From the NCBI GenBank assembly GCA_036365455.1, contig JAWQUS010000030.1:4712001-4776000 (forward strand): a stretch of DNA of 64,000 bases, given 5' to 3'. Positions 10,003 through 25,000 of the stretch are shown one piece after another. The notes beneath the pieces were generated by a model. That model did no database searches. It had not been told where the DNA came from and was given only the letters and a program-made list of their open reading frames with translations. Made by a program: the position numbers and the translations under genes. Each line of letters opens with the position of its first letter. Position 1 is the first letter of the stretch. The stretch comes from Macrosoma leucophasiata (lineage: Eukaryota > Arthropoda > Insecta > Lepidoptera > Hedylidae).

Positions 10003-13000
10003 CTGTAAACATAAAAAATACGTAGTGTATGACCCATACTATAACTATTCATTAACTCCTAACGGAACACGATAGTGCTGAACACTACTAAGTGTAGATT
10101 AATGCGGTGGTGCCTACGCCCTTGTGCTCCTATTACTACGAAATGATTCCAACTCACTAGAACTCTACCACCAGGACATTCATACATTATATTAAAATTA
10201 TAATTAATGTTGTCGTAAGAGATACGGCGCCTGAACATTTAATTGAAAAAGGTTTGCTCATACCGACGATGGCACCCGCCTGTTTTTTTTTTGCGACAGT
10301 GGTTTTAACATTACATTTATGGTGTGGCAGAACGACGACGTTTGCCGGATCAGCAAGTTATGATATGAATAAAATTAAATACATACGGTGGTCGTTGCAT
10401 GTGGTTCATACATTGTGTCTTCACCGACTTTCTGGACAGCAAACAGACATAGTTGTCATTAAAACTCTCGCGTGCGATTATACAATATCTGTAAAAAAGA
10501 ATAAAATCATGACAGGCGAATTGTACACGTATATTTTGTACTACATGACTCACCAGCTACTGTGGTTCAAAACGTATCGGTGTTAAAATGTGTAAATTAG
10601 GTGTTTTGTAGGTTCGTGTCTTTTTTTATCTATCCGAGACCTTGTAGTTTACATTTCACACCCGAAGTTAGGTGATTTCCATTGTTTCTACAAATTATCA
10701 AAATTGTTAATTGTTCACAATATGACTGATAAGTAGGTAAATATTTTAATGTTTACATAATACAGTATCTACTTAATTATTTGGAAGAACACTAATGACA
10801 CACGCTGTACAGTGGAAAAACAAACGAATGCAACTGACTCTGACTAGCCAAGTGACGTGAAGCGAGCTATGAATTAAACGACACGAACCACGAACTTCAT
10901 GGCTATAAGTACCTACGTGTTCAGAAGAACAGTTTGCGTTGCAAACCCTTGCGCTTTTGGGGACTCTATTATACTAGAGAGGAATTGAACACGAGTTTGT
11001 TATAGCGCAATAAGCTCGTGACACCTCACCAAGTCCGTCATCATTATACCACCGCTATTATTCACTGCGCTGCGCTTTACTATACCATCATCACGCGACT
11101 TATAGCCATTTGTCTAGTGAAGAAGACTGGAAGACCTATATACGCTCAATAAGTCGTCGCGCAGGCTATTCTGTCTCGGCCACGTACTACAGATGAAAAC
11201 CCGCAACAGACTGTTGAGTTTTCTTATGGCCGAAGACCATATTATAGTGCTTAATACTATATTTACTTTAAAATAAATACGCAAAACGGTGTGGATGAGC
11301 GTGCCAAAGTTACTCCCGTTGATCAGGGAGACCGAAGTTTGCTGTTCAGGAAGTGTGAAGTTCAGTGTAGTGTGGTCTACTATTTTTTCTTATTACTATC
11401 ACGCACGCTCTATTCGAATGAAATACATACCTTATAACATCAGTAGCATTGTGAGTGGCGGGCAGGAATGCGATGTCGACGGATTTGCAAGACCTCCTCG
11501 GTCGTAACTCCCTCACTGTGCTGCCATCTTCTACTAGCTCGGGTATGCTTATACCCCACCTTGACGTCGAGGCCGTTAGCTGTGAACAGAAGATAACGAG
11601 TCTATTCTAGGTGACCAAAACTTTGAAGAAATATTTTTTTGTTATGAGAATGAGAATGGCAAACAAGCATGCACATTATATGGATATTAAGTTACGACTA
11701 CAGCTTATAGACATCTGCAAAACACCAGAGGTAACAATAATGCAGATGCGTTGCCACCCCTAAGTCCTAAGTTGTAATATCTCTGTGCCCATACATGACC
11801 ATTTATCCGGCATACCTTTGGGCTGAACATCATCATTTGGTAACAGATAGATTAAGTAATACGGTTGTGCTTATGCCATCGAACTCTGACACGGGAGCTC
11901 TACCCTTTGTAGATAACTTTTGTAGATGTTTCGAAGTTGTATTGGCTTTCCAATATAACTATAATATTGATCATTATAAACTTGCTTGTTTATGTCTTAC
12001 CAAAATATTAGAAATAATATTCACCTCAACATTAACTACACCATCTCTGTACCATCGGTTCGGTGTGACCCGGATGACGTATCGCATCTTAGCCTCTTCG
12101 GAGCTTGAGTCGAATTGTACGGAGCCCTCGTCACTGGTCTCCTGCATAGACGATGTTGGAATCGGCGCGGGTACGAAGAATTTGGAATGCGGTTCTGAAA
12201 AAAAAAGTGTGTGTCAGCTCCGACGCACGACTGGAGTTTACTCGGTACACCGAGTAAACTCGAAGCCTTATGTACACATAAGGTAACCATTTTAATGCCA
12301 TTTTACTCGAATTATTAGCACAATTTTTTTTTTCTAATAAGCACTCCGAAATGGTACAGGAAACTGATCTAAAATATGTTGCTAATTACTGGCCTTTATT
12401 CGTCTTTTCTAGATGTAATTCATCTGTGCGTTTTGGCAAACTTTCTTGGCTTTACATGGCCTTTGGGGCAGTAAGGTATTTATGAGAGTGGTTCGAATTT
12501 TGGTTGAATTGAAAGAAGCGGCAAGATTCCTCACCTATATCAGTAACAGTGTGCAGACGCTTGCCTCTGACCAGTATTTCAACGTCCACGGAGCCTCCAC
12601 ACGTAGACACCGTCAGCCAAAGACCACCTCCCGTACCAACTGTAGTCTGGTATAAAAAAAATCAGATTACACAACTCGCAAAACTTATAGGCCACTGGGT
12701 GAAGTTGACTGCGTAAGCTTTGCTCCTGTCTTTTAGGGCTTGATGACCACATAGACGAGAAAAAAGCGAGTTTCAATGTTGGCCTTGGTTGGCTTGATAA
12801 AAGTGAACTACTAACACATTTCCCCCCTCGCACATATTTCTGAAGACGTCGCGACGTGACGCGGTGACAGACTAAAGGGGAGAGGGGGTCCGCCATAAGC
12901 CTCCGGTTCTGGGGGCCTCCACATAGGTCGACTGAGTTTTGAATCAGGTTAATTTTACACCAAATTTAAGAGATTTTTAGAGCCCACGGAGGGAAATGTC

Positions 13001-16000
13001 GTTTTCTTTTCTTTGCTCTCTCCTACCAAATGTAAGAATAGGGGCCACGCGGAGACAGAGAGGGTAAAGACGTTTTTTGCTCTCGCTTTTTTATTTGCTC
13101 CTTAATTTAGTTCACTTACATGTCAGAAATAGGGCGCCACAATATTCTTGCCTGGGGTGTCAATGGCTGTAACGCCGGCACCGGCCTTCTAATGGGTCTG
13201 AATGGGGGTCCCGGGCCTCTGATGACCTTAGGCCACCACTGATGTGACCCCATACCCTTCTAGTAGAGTCGAATTCTTCCACTAGTGCAGTGCGAATAAA
13301 ATGCAGTTCGTTTTGATAATCCGTAATGTTTACTGTCATGCGCTCGTCAGTACTACACATGGATAAGAAACTGAACTGTGGATATACTTAATAATGTTCA
13401 GAGTCTTGTTTCCCATCGAAGTTCATTGTAAGCGACCACTGTAAATAAGACGGTAAATTAATGTTACCAACCTTAAAATAAAACACGTTTTTCCCTCTAA
13501 TATCGGCTTTAAGCGGCATATTCTCTCGGAGACGCTTGGCAGTCGATGTCCGTGGTCTGACATTACCACTGGCTAAAAGCGACCCGGCACGCCTGTCTTT
13601 GCCCACACCAAATACACTGACCATATAAGTCTGTTGAAATAAATATCACGTTAATTTGTTTATGGCCTAGATTTCAGGCGTCAAGAAAGTGAATCAGAGG
13701 CTTCAAAGATTTAAAAGAATAATCAAATTAAAATAAAATATCCTGGGAAACTGGTGTCTGACATAGACCTGTATTACAGATCGTCAGGTTTCCTCCTCGT
13801 AGTGCAACATGTTTGATTAGATATCAGTATGTATGATTTTACAAATATATACTTATATTTTACACAATACCATAATTTTATAATTGTACAAGGCTGTGTG
13901 TGAAGCAAAATAGTGAGTGTGATGCCAGACCATGATGCCAGGGTACTCCACCACGGCTCAACATTCTATGATGCTGGGTATAGTTGTATCTATCCCGGTT
14001 CATAAGGCAGTTTTGTCTTAAGTGTGTGAGAATTTACGTGTAATATACTGTATTGTTATGAGTAAATAACGCTCAAAACGCTTCGTCTGCAAGTCTTTAA
14101 CTTTAAAAGACCACAATCATATGTGACCACATTTTATATTTACGAGTTTAACCACTTGTGGTTAGCAAGAAATGTCGTGAATGGTTCTGAACGTTCATAT
14201 ATGAAAGATTTGCCCACAAATACCGTATACTTCGCACCGGAACTTGGATTCGACGGAATTTCAATATAACACGGAACATTGATGGACCCCGGCATTCCAA
14301 CTTCGATAGGGCCTTGGAAAAACCTTTCGTGTTTGGTTTTTCTTATGATTTTATTTAGTTTGTAATTTTTGACCGATTCTTGTTGTGGCTATAATCATCG
14401 CAAGTGTTTGTAGAATATTGCAGACATTTTGCATATCGAAGCACATTGGTTGGGTGGTTTTCACGTTGGTGTTATGTCTATTTATTACGGGGCCATACAT
14501 TACGATCTAACCGGAACACGATAGTGCTAAACCAGAGAATATGTAAAAATACTACGTATAGAATGGACACTTCGACGTCCCGATTTTCCCGCCTCACCCA
14601 ACCTCCTCCCCTGTTATGGGCGACGGTTGGTATTTTCTACGTGCTACGCACACGTGCACCTACGTGTAAATACACTTCACTGATTGATGTCTGGGTAAAA
14701 GAGACCAAATTAGGCGTTTGTATGGAATTATGGCGGAGTGTCCGCGGTTTGGCTAAACTACCATTTGGCGGCAGATAGATTAAATAATGCGGTGGTGCCT
14801 ACGCACTCGAGTCCCCCCACTAGAACTAAGTATATCACCAGTTAAACACACAAGTTTAGATACTCGGGTAATTTATAGATTTGGTTACTTTTGATTACTT
14901 TTATTAAATATACGTACCATACTCGAGTCTAAATTTTCAAATAGATGATGTGTTCTATCGCCCACACAAGCGATAACTGGATCTTCGTTGCTGACTCTTG
15001 TGCTCCTACCTGTCGTCACATCAATATTTTTCATGCATCTCTCAATATAGTGAAGCCAAGGGTTTGGTATTTTGGCCTAGAGGGCTGTCCAAATTAAGGA
15101 CGAACAGATAGCATTCAATCTTTATCTTATACATATAAAAAATTAATTGCTGTTCGTTGGTCTCGCTAAAACTCGAGAACGGCTGTACCAATTTGGCTTA
15201 TTTTGTTTTTGATTTTTGGAAGTCCAGGGACGGTTTAAAGGGTAAGATAATATGAAGGGATTTAAGGTAAATAGTAAAAACCACAATTTCATTTTCCCAT
15301 ACAAATATTCCATATATATTACCTTTGACACATTATTTTATTCTGAAGCAATACGAAATTTGCCGGGTCAGCTAGCTTTGAATGAAAATGCAACTATACT
15401 GTGCTGGTGCCCGAAAAAGTCAACAAGCTCGCCACATGAACCAAGACGTAATCGGCAAACCAAGGGTGTTTGCATCTATGCTTGTATGCATACATTTACC
15501 TCTGCTTATCCCTTCGGAGATTCCAGGGGATTCCATACACGCGTTGTTTCTCCTATGGCAACGTGCCCGTCATGTGTCTATTGTTACTTCTTAGCTTAGC
15601 TAACTTACCTACTACGGTAGCTAATGAATAGGTAGTTGGTTAATTAATTATGATAGGTATATTAAGTTACTTAAGTATCATACATAATTATTAATGTGGA
15701 CTATATTATGTAGTATTTTTATTATATTCGGTTTCTACTAATTTGTGTTTAATCAAGTTTATAATGCTTACCAAATTTTCTTTTTCTAAATATACTCTTC
15801 ATATTTCTATCGTAAATGTTGAAACTGTCGGTATCTAGTTCAATTTTATTGTCGATGTCTACCATCCGTGAGCTATTTTCTAATCTATCGAGCTCCATTG
15901 GTCGTTCTTCTTCAGAATATATGCGATTTGATTTATTTTCCAATCTTAGAGTCTTGATATCCAATTGTGCTGCACATAAGGAAGTGTAGTTTTTCTTATG

Positions 16001-19000
16001 CGATGCAACTACGCAGTAATTGGTCGCTTGTGGGTCTATTGGACTGAAAATAAATAATAAATACATTATACAATACAATAGTATTAATTCTTGTGTATGT
16101 ATTTTAAAACTGTAAAAACACGAAATTACACTATAGTGTCCCTTGTATACCAAATATACTTCATCAAATAATATTTAGTTTTTGCTATGTATCTCGCTGA
16201 GTGAAAGAGAAAAGGAGACATTCTACTGATGTACCTACTTAACTATGTTATTTGTTTGTGGGCGATGATGATTATTCATATTTTTTATAACATTTACCTA
16301 AATTGATATAGTGTGTAGCTGTTGTTATTCAAACCTATTTATATTTTATAAATTGTCACGTCGGAAGTAATTGCTAAAATTATATACGTTTTAATTATTT
16401 TTGAATTGAATAAAACTGAGTATTCTTTTTTTATTCTGTTTTTCATAATGGAGCTCTAGTAACTTTTTCGTCTTTGGTCCATCTGTCCATTTCCTCAATT
16501 AATCCTCTCTATAACCCTCGAGATCACCCTCCTCCCATCCTTCTTTTGTTTCGAAATTATGCAAAATCTTTCACGGATTCGTTTCCACTTGTTCTTTGAC
16601 TATCTAAAACTGGGAGCCCAGTCCTGCGCAAAATTTCTCTTCTGCAATTACACACTTGTCTTTTTTTAAACTCTTTTGTATAAATGAAACGAGTATCTAA
16701 CGGCACTTTCACACAGCCACATACCGTTTCGGCTCTATGCAGGATCCCCTTTAAAGTTACTGTTACGGTATCACCAACATATTATATGCAGCAAACCACC
16801 ATTATCGTGTAGTATTTGTATACTCTTTGATTACCATCAGAAACCGAATGTTCGTTTTGAAAGATAGTTAGAAATTGACATTCGATCAATTTCCCGATCG
16901 AAATATACCTCCTATAACCTAAATTAACTGGATTTGTTAGCACGTATAAAATTGAGATTAGGAAAAAAGAATTTGAACATTACGTATTAGAGAAAAAGGC
17001 TCGTGCGAAATTCTTGCACAACAGAATAAATATATTAGGTCCTCCTATGTTAAGAGACAAAAGATATGAGACAAGTCACTGGAACGTGCGTAATGAGATA
17101 TAACGAATGATTTTTCATATAAAAACTGAAAAAGAAGTATTTTCTATGTAGTGAACGTTATACTTCTGAATTTCAACAAAACTGATATGCTTCATTACTT
17201 TTCACTGATTTAAAAAAATCTAAGAAATCGTCGGAAATTTGTGCTGTTAAGGGCATACCGACAACTAAAAGACCCCAACATAATACGAGTACCAGCGTCG
17301 GGCTTTAAACACCGCACAATGCTGAGTTAGGGAACTTTTTGAACAATTTGTTCCATATAAAGGAGATGTTGCGAGCTCGGCTCTAGATCGTACACATCCT
17401 CAAAAAATGGGTAAATTTAAGAAGAATCCGAAAAAAATGCAATTTATTTATTCAAGAATATATTTTACAGTTACTACCACATTTAATTCAAACGATTTTA
17501 TCATTTTCAACCATATTCAACATGGCGGCGAAACAGCCGACGCTTCTTTAAATTGGAAATCGATTAGTTTAAGTTCTTAGTATTAACACATGAAATCGAT
17601 TTCGATAGTATTCAGAAAATATTACTTTTTTCTCCAAGTTCTATCTAATCAAAAAACAATTTAAAAAATTAAAATGTCAAAATGACATCGCCCGCCATAT
17701 TCGCCATGTTGGTTTGAGTTGCAATTCTAACTGCAAATAATATTTTGTAACTGCAAACAAAGCCGAATAAGTGAAAATATGCAGTAAAAAACGTTTTTAT
17801 ATTGATTTTGCCAGTTGATGATATTGTGTACAATACATGGCCGGAGGTCCATACATTTTTGCAACATCTCCTTTGTTATTTTTTCCTTTTTCAAATTATT
17901 TTTTTTTTTATTATGATAACAACTGTTTTTTTTTTCTTGTTTCGTTTATTCATCTTTCTTTCTAAAAAATAAAATAAAAAACGTAACGACCGAAGGTAAT
18001 ATTAATTAACATGATAGGTACAACTAGCTAGCTATGTGTAAAGACGGACAGAGGACTTCGAAAAATCCTATTGATTTACTTTAATGGTAAGATGAGTATT
18101 GCATTCATAGAGCCATATTAGACGAGGCACAGTTGAAAAAGTTGTTTGCGAGAATAGCGGTAAGGAATTTATAGACTCCATATTTTTTTAACTCTTTTGA
18201 AAACGTACATCACTACGAAAAAATATATTAATCGCTGTGTTGAGATAATTATGTGTGCTATAGATATTAGATACATATTTGGTTTACTTATCGTCTTCAT
18301 ATATAAAATCTTCAAATATTTTTTAAACAACAAACCCATTGAAGTGTCTTAGAATTTTATTTCAATAATAACAGAATTTCATTTCTATAGGTAAATAGTG
18401 TCGTTAATCAATAACACGTTAGCGTTCTTAGAATTTTAAATTAAGTGGCATGCTGAAATTAAACCTCAAATTCTGATCAATTATATTCAACTGATCATCA
18501 GAATCAGGGATCATACTTCACAAACTATTCTCGATAGCACGTTTTTTACAAAATCAAGACGGAGAAAGTATCTATAAATGGTAGAAATATAACTAAGGAT
18601 CTACCTTGGAACAGGAATCCAGGGTAGATCCTTTTCAAAGCTAATGAGTAAAATATGTCACAACAGTTACGCAGCTTGCTAAAAAAGTGCAAGAACAGAA
18701 TATCGTCAAGTCAAGTCCAGTTAGTTAAATGGTTAAGTTATCACTCCGTCTTCAATACCATGTAATGGCATCTATACAATTATAGTCATTAAGCAAAAAA
18801 TAAGCAAAAGATGCCGCTATGAAATTAATTAATACACTCAACAACCCTTAAGAAACAACGCTCTCTTGAATGCCTTGTGGCGATACTCATTTTAAAATAT
18901 GATAATATATAATATATTTCAATCCTGCAAAAGTACCTACGCGTAGGTAGAATAAGGTTTATTTTAAGATATTTCATTATTTATTATCCAAATTAGGTAT

Positions 19001-22000
19001 AACAAATTTCAAGAGATATAAGCAATGTTTTCAATTTGATGTTCAAAGATGAAACTACAAAGGACAATAAAGAAACAATACAAACAGAGACATTATTTAC
19101 GTATGACGTATGTATGGATTTAATACTCATAAATATCTGTTTTTGCAAAACACAAACGAACAACTCAAACGTCAACGCACTCATATATTATTATATAAAC
19201 ATTAAAAAGATGTAATGTTATTAAACATCTCACCTCTGGTGACATTAAAATAAACAATACCGTAACAAATTAATTACGAAGCTTGTAGTCACGCGAAAAA
19301 GCTACTATGCCCAAGAACGTAAGATCAAGCAATATCAGACCTAATTTTATGAGAATTAAGTAATTATTTCGATCAGCACTTTTCACGCTTGAACTAAAGT
19401 ATTCATTCATAGTGCAGTACAAAGTATACTCTATTGAATTTAATTTAAGATTCAAATTTATGACCCCATGATCCAGATGCTTGGATAGAAAAAGTTGATG
19501 GAATGAAGCTTGCCTTTGTTGACTGTTTATTCTATTTACAACTACCATTACCGAGTGCGTTCGCTACAAATAGTGAGGGATGACTTATATTGGCAATTTG
19601 AAATACACGGGCTGCAAACGAGACTCTTGCTAATTGCTTTTATTACGCCCGCCGTGTCAGTTCGAATGATTTGCTCTTGTTTTACGGCTAAGTTATTTTG
19701 ATGTTAGAAATAGTTCAATTCTTGATTTATACTATTGTCTTTACCTATTTTATTCGGATTCTTTGAAAGATAAGGCTCATACCTTTCTTGTGTCACAAAG
19801 TAACTTAATCATTAGATGATGTTTTATTTTAATTTTTAAACTCAAAAGTTACAACAAAAATGTAATCGTAAACCGGAAGAAACAAGTGATTTTTTCTTAT
19901 TTTTTTAACCGACTTCGAAAAAAGGAAGAGGTTTTCAATTCGTCCGGATCTTTTTTATATTAAGAAGGTCGCAAGCAAGGGTACAGTTCACATGAATTCT
20001 TACTGTAAAACTGGAGGTCATTATGCAGATGCGTTGCCACCCCTGAGACAGAGAATATGTAATAATACTACGTATAGAATGGACATTTCGTCGTCCCGCC
20101 CGATTTCCCCGCCTCACCCAACCTGCTCTCCTCTTATGGGCGACGTTTGGTATTTTGTACGTGCTACGCATACATATGCACGTGTAAATACACGTCCCTG
20201 ATTGATGCCAAGAGCCCAAATTAAGCGTTCGTATGGAATTTTGGCGGAGTGTCCGCGGTGTGCCTGTGGACCAAGTTATTAGGTCTCTATGATAGTTACT
20301 ACGGGGTCTTTCTTACATTACCATCTAAACGGAACGGAATATTGCTGAACACTACCATTTGGCGGTAGATAAATTATCTTATTATAGTTATAGTCTTTTT
20401 CTACAATTATCTTCCAGGAAGGCCCCTTAAACTAATTGCCCCACTCTTTTCATATAACTACCCAATCATTCGGCACAAGTGGTCAGTAGGGATGTTTCCA
20501 ATGTACGACATGATAAGGTACTTTTTATAATATCATATGAAAGTAAATGAAATAAAGTAAATGAAATGTAAAAGTAAAAATAAATAAGAAGATTGGAGTA
20601 TAATAATACGTAAAAGTAGATTTATAAAATGACGAATAATAGTGACAATAAAGTAAATTTATATATTAAAAAAAAAACTCTTTGTTTGTACAATTTTCAA
20701 GTAATCAACATTAGACAACAACGTTATTATATTGACAAAAATATTTTAAAACTTGATTTCACCATTCGATTCACCGGTGTTGTACACGCTGTGACGTCAT
20801 AACGTGCCGCATGTTCATATGGGCTGTTTTGAGTCATTTCACTACTCGCAACGTTTTGAATAGAAATAGAAATAGAAATAGAAATAGTTTATTTTTTGAC
20901 ACACACACACACACACTAAATAAACAAATGATAATAATAATAAAGAAAAAAAAAAAAAAAAAACAATAATAAAAACAGAAACAACTTAACACAACTACCG
21001 GCATGATGTATGTGTGAGACCAAAAAAATGGTACCTATCTCAGCTGATTGCTGTAGTAGGCACTACAGCGCTGGTGTTCTGATAGGACCACCGTAAGTGG
21101 CTTTGCGAATTACAAGCCGCCCAACTACATAAAACTTCCATGCATACTACTGTTATATTTATATACAAAATTACGTAATATTACATAAATATAGATAAAT
21201 AAATAAATTATTAGAACAAATAAATAAAATACATGATAAAATTACACACTCTCTGCCTACCCCGTTAGGGACCTGGCGCGAAGATACATATATACATACA
21301 ATAATTAATCTAAATATTTGGTGGCGTGGTCGTGGACAATAAAAAACAAAACATGCTGTCATCTGTCACTATGACAAGTTGAATCGTTATATCTTTACAA
21401 CTATTACTAATTGACTTTATGTTTCCAAGACAAGTAGTAGACATTACTTTTTGGGAAACCAATAGCAAAATATTAAACATCTTTACGAATATTAGAAACA
21501 GTTTTTCCGCTTACGATTTTCAAAACCATTTTTATTAATGTAGATAAATATATGTGATCCTTTTTTATCACTTGAATAACCCTCGTCCAAATTGAATCAT
21601 CCCTTCCCAGTAGGCACTCACGGACTTTATTATTACGAATAGGCATCGAGTGTTTATTTTGTATCGAACCCATGTCAATTCCATACGGTTTATTATTTTG
21701 TATAGGTATGAAATTTTGCAACCGTTTTCCAAACTATATGATAGCTATCTAAAACTAATTAATATTATCAATAATTGAATTAATTAAATAACATCATTAT
21801 ATGAATGTGGATAAAACTAAAGTATTAGTATTTGAAAGAGATGAACAGAGAACAAATGCAAGGGTAGTAGTAGATGATGCAGTGTTAGAACAGGTTGATG
21901 AAATTGTATATCTTGGATGTGCTTTTAGCAAGGATGGTAGGTACACCACTGACATAGAAAGAAGAGTGCTTGCTGGGAATTGCGTGAATGGAGCGTTGGG

Positions 22001-25000
22001 TAAGCTGCTAGAATCCAAACATCTCAGCCAGCGGGCTCGACTAGCCGTACATAATGCTGTACTTACTCCAACGCTTTTATATGGAAGCGAGAGCTGGGTA
22101 TGCAGGAAAGAGCATGAAAGTAAGTTGAACGCGGTCGAGATGAGATCTTTGCGCAAGATCTGCGGTGTATCACTCACCGATCGCGTTCGTAATGAAGATG
22201 TAAGAAAGAGACTTTGTGTGAATGATAGTATCGGTGTAAAAATGAAAAAAGGCATGCTCCGATGGTTCGGGCATATAGAAAGAATGTCGAATGAGCGAAT
22301 GACTAAACAGATATACAATGCGAATGTGGATGGTTGCAGAGGCCCAGGAAGACCAAGGCTGACCTACCATGACCAAATAGGTCGAGTTCTGTCTGATGGT
22401 GGTGTCAAAAGTCTTAGGAATCGGCGTGCATGTATGAAGAGAATGATGAAGGTAGACGAGGCACGAGAGGTTTGTCAGAACCGGGATGTCTGGCGCTCTA
22501 CACTCTCTGCCTACCCCGTTAGGGACCTGGCGTGAAGATACATACATACATACATCATTATATGCTATGCTGTATCAAATGTAGATATATTGAAAAATTT
22601 GGATTTATTTTTATTTAGTGAATCATTAGAAAGAAAGAAAGAAAGAAACAATTTATTTAGACAGACTGGATGGAGATAAAAACAAACAAAATAAAATAAA
22701 TGGCAAACAATTATCAAATAACACATACATATAAAAATCAAAGTTGGAATTAGGTACGATAACTGGAAGATCTCCTAATTGGGTAAAAGGGCGTTAAAAA
22801 ACGGCTAGCATTCTGGTCATAGGAGGAAAGAGGTGTTCTGTCCTTTTGTGCATGTTTGTAAATTATAAGGATTTCTTTTTCTATTTCATGTTACAAAGGT
22901 GGCAATCAATGATTGCATTTCTATTAGGGATCCCTATTTTTTTAGTGTAATATTATCTATATTAATCAGTGAAAATGCAGCTTTCTAATGGTGTAAGATT
23001 TTTTTAAATCCTTCCAATAGTTTTTGTATGATAACGTAACAAACATACTTATTTACAAACCTTCCCCCTTTTAATAGAAGTATAGATATTGATAATGCAC
23101 AAGAAGGGGGGGGAGGGTTTGCAAAGCTCACTCTTTACCTATATGAGTAAGGGATTTGGCGTGAAATTGTTTACGTACTTACATAATAATTCAATTATGA
23201 TATAGAAGTATATAATTATGATATAGAAAAAATATAAAATCCTGCATTTTCCTCTGCGTGGTCTTCAAGACAATGAAGATCTCAGTTTTTTTTTGCAGGA
23301 CAGTTTATAAATACCAATGCTCCCTATTTAGAGCTATCATACTTGAAACGGAATGTATCTAAATGGGATACGTTCATGATATGCACTATCAAAATATCAA
23401 TACGAAGCTGAGATAAACATTGTTGCATGTTCCCATCGCGTCTTCGATAACGTGGTAAGTTTTACGGTCCACTCAGATAATAGAATCGCGGTTTTACTAA
23501 AGTGAAGCTGTTTTATTCTAAGAAGGTAATAATGGTGGTAGAGCTCCAGTGACGCGGGCGTAGGCACCACCGTATTATCTAATTTATTTGCTGCTAAATG
23601 GTAGTGTTCTGCACTATCGTGTTCCGGTCAGGTGGTAATGTACGGCCCTGTAATTTATGGCACAGAGGCATAACACCTTAGGTCTCAGGAGTGGTAACGC
23701 ATCTGCATTTTGACCTTGGTCTTTGTGTGGGTGTCTGGGCTGCAGTCATCATTTAACATCAATGTGAACTGCATGCTTGTTTGCCACTTCCATTAGGAAC
23801 ATGAAAAAGGTACTTATTTTGAAAAAGAATCAGAGACGGATAATAAAGCTATGGGGTACGACCCCATATACGTACCCCCACGTACGTCTCCGCTATCACC
23901 TATACCTACCGCTCGCTAAGATCAAAGCACAGACAGGCAGGCTGTGCACTTGTGCAATTATATACCATACACGGAAAAGCTGTTGTAACAGCAAAACGGA
24001 CGGCGAAAAGCAGAAAGCTTGGTTTCATCGCATGTTAGATTTTATATACTAAGGCCTTGTTCACAGTGGCGTATGTGGGAAGGAAATGTTTTTATTTTGT
24101 TTATATTTTAGTGACTGAAATAATTTGTATTTTTTTATTTTGTTTTTATGTATTATTATTAAGGGCTAAATTGATTGCAAAGGAAGATATACTTTAACCC
24201 CCTTATTCATAAAAGTACATTAGATACGTTTTAACTATATAATGCTTTGTCCTTGTCAGTTGCATTGTCAAATGTGCAGGATAGAAAAAGACAAAGGAGA
24301 GATTAGCAACACTTTAGCTAAAATACGTTTATGAATAAGGGGGTTAGATTATAACAATATGTTCAATATTACGTAGGTATTTACTAAGGTTAAGTTTGGA
24401 TCGATTTATTTGAGCCACTATTGATATCAAATTGATAGCAGATTGAATTTTGCTAAGTAATTGACGTACCTATTGTTTTCTAGCATCTTATTTATTACTT
24501 TTTAAAGTAACTACTCCCGTTCATAAAAAAGCTTATAGGTACACATTTTTTGTACCATTAAGTATAACTGTGTGTGTGTGTGTTTACTGGTAGTAGAGCT
24601 CTAGTGACGATGCTCGCGGGCGTAGGCACCACCGCATTACCTAATATACTTGCCTCTAAATGGTAGTGTTCAGCACTATCGTGTTCCGATCAGGTGGTAC
24701 TGTACGGCCCTGCAATTTCCGGCACAGAAGCATAACACCTTAGGCCTCAGGAGTGGTAACGCATCCGCATTTTAACCTTGATCTTTGTGTGGGTGTATGT
24801 AGGCTGCAGTCATCACTTAACATCAATGTGAACTGCATGCTTGTGTTCCATCGGTCCTGTGTGTACTACTATTACAGGGCAGCAAAAATATTTTTCAAGA
24901 TCTTATTTTAACATTTTGTCGCCTGGTTAGGTTGTATATTCGTGTTAAATGACAGCTTTTTAATACAAAGAGGCTCTGAGCTAAGCTTGGGATAGACAGA

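Noticed and set aside
13472..13480. Alternative donor (GTAACA) for nord exon G
   Set aside because: It would leave one extra base and put exon H out of phase.
16450..16650. Minus-strand text resembling a MADF domain ([11 protein letters not shown])
   Set aside because: Too short and broken by stops; no second motif and no flanking TE structure to support it.
20861..20918. Short tandem arrays as a CRISPR-like array
   Set aside because: Units are 2-7 bp without spacers; ordinary microsatellites. No CRISPR array exists in the window.
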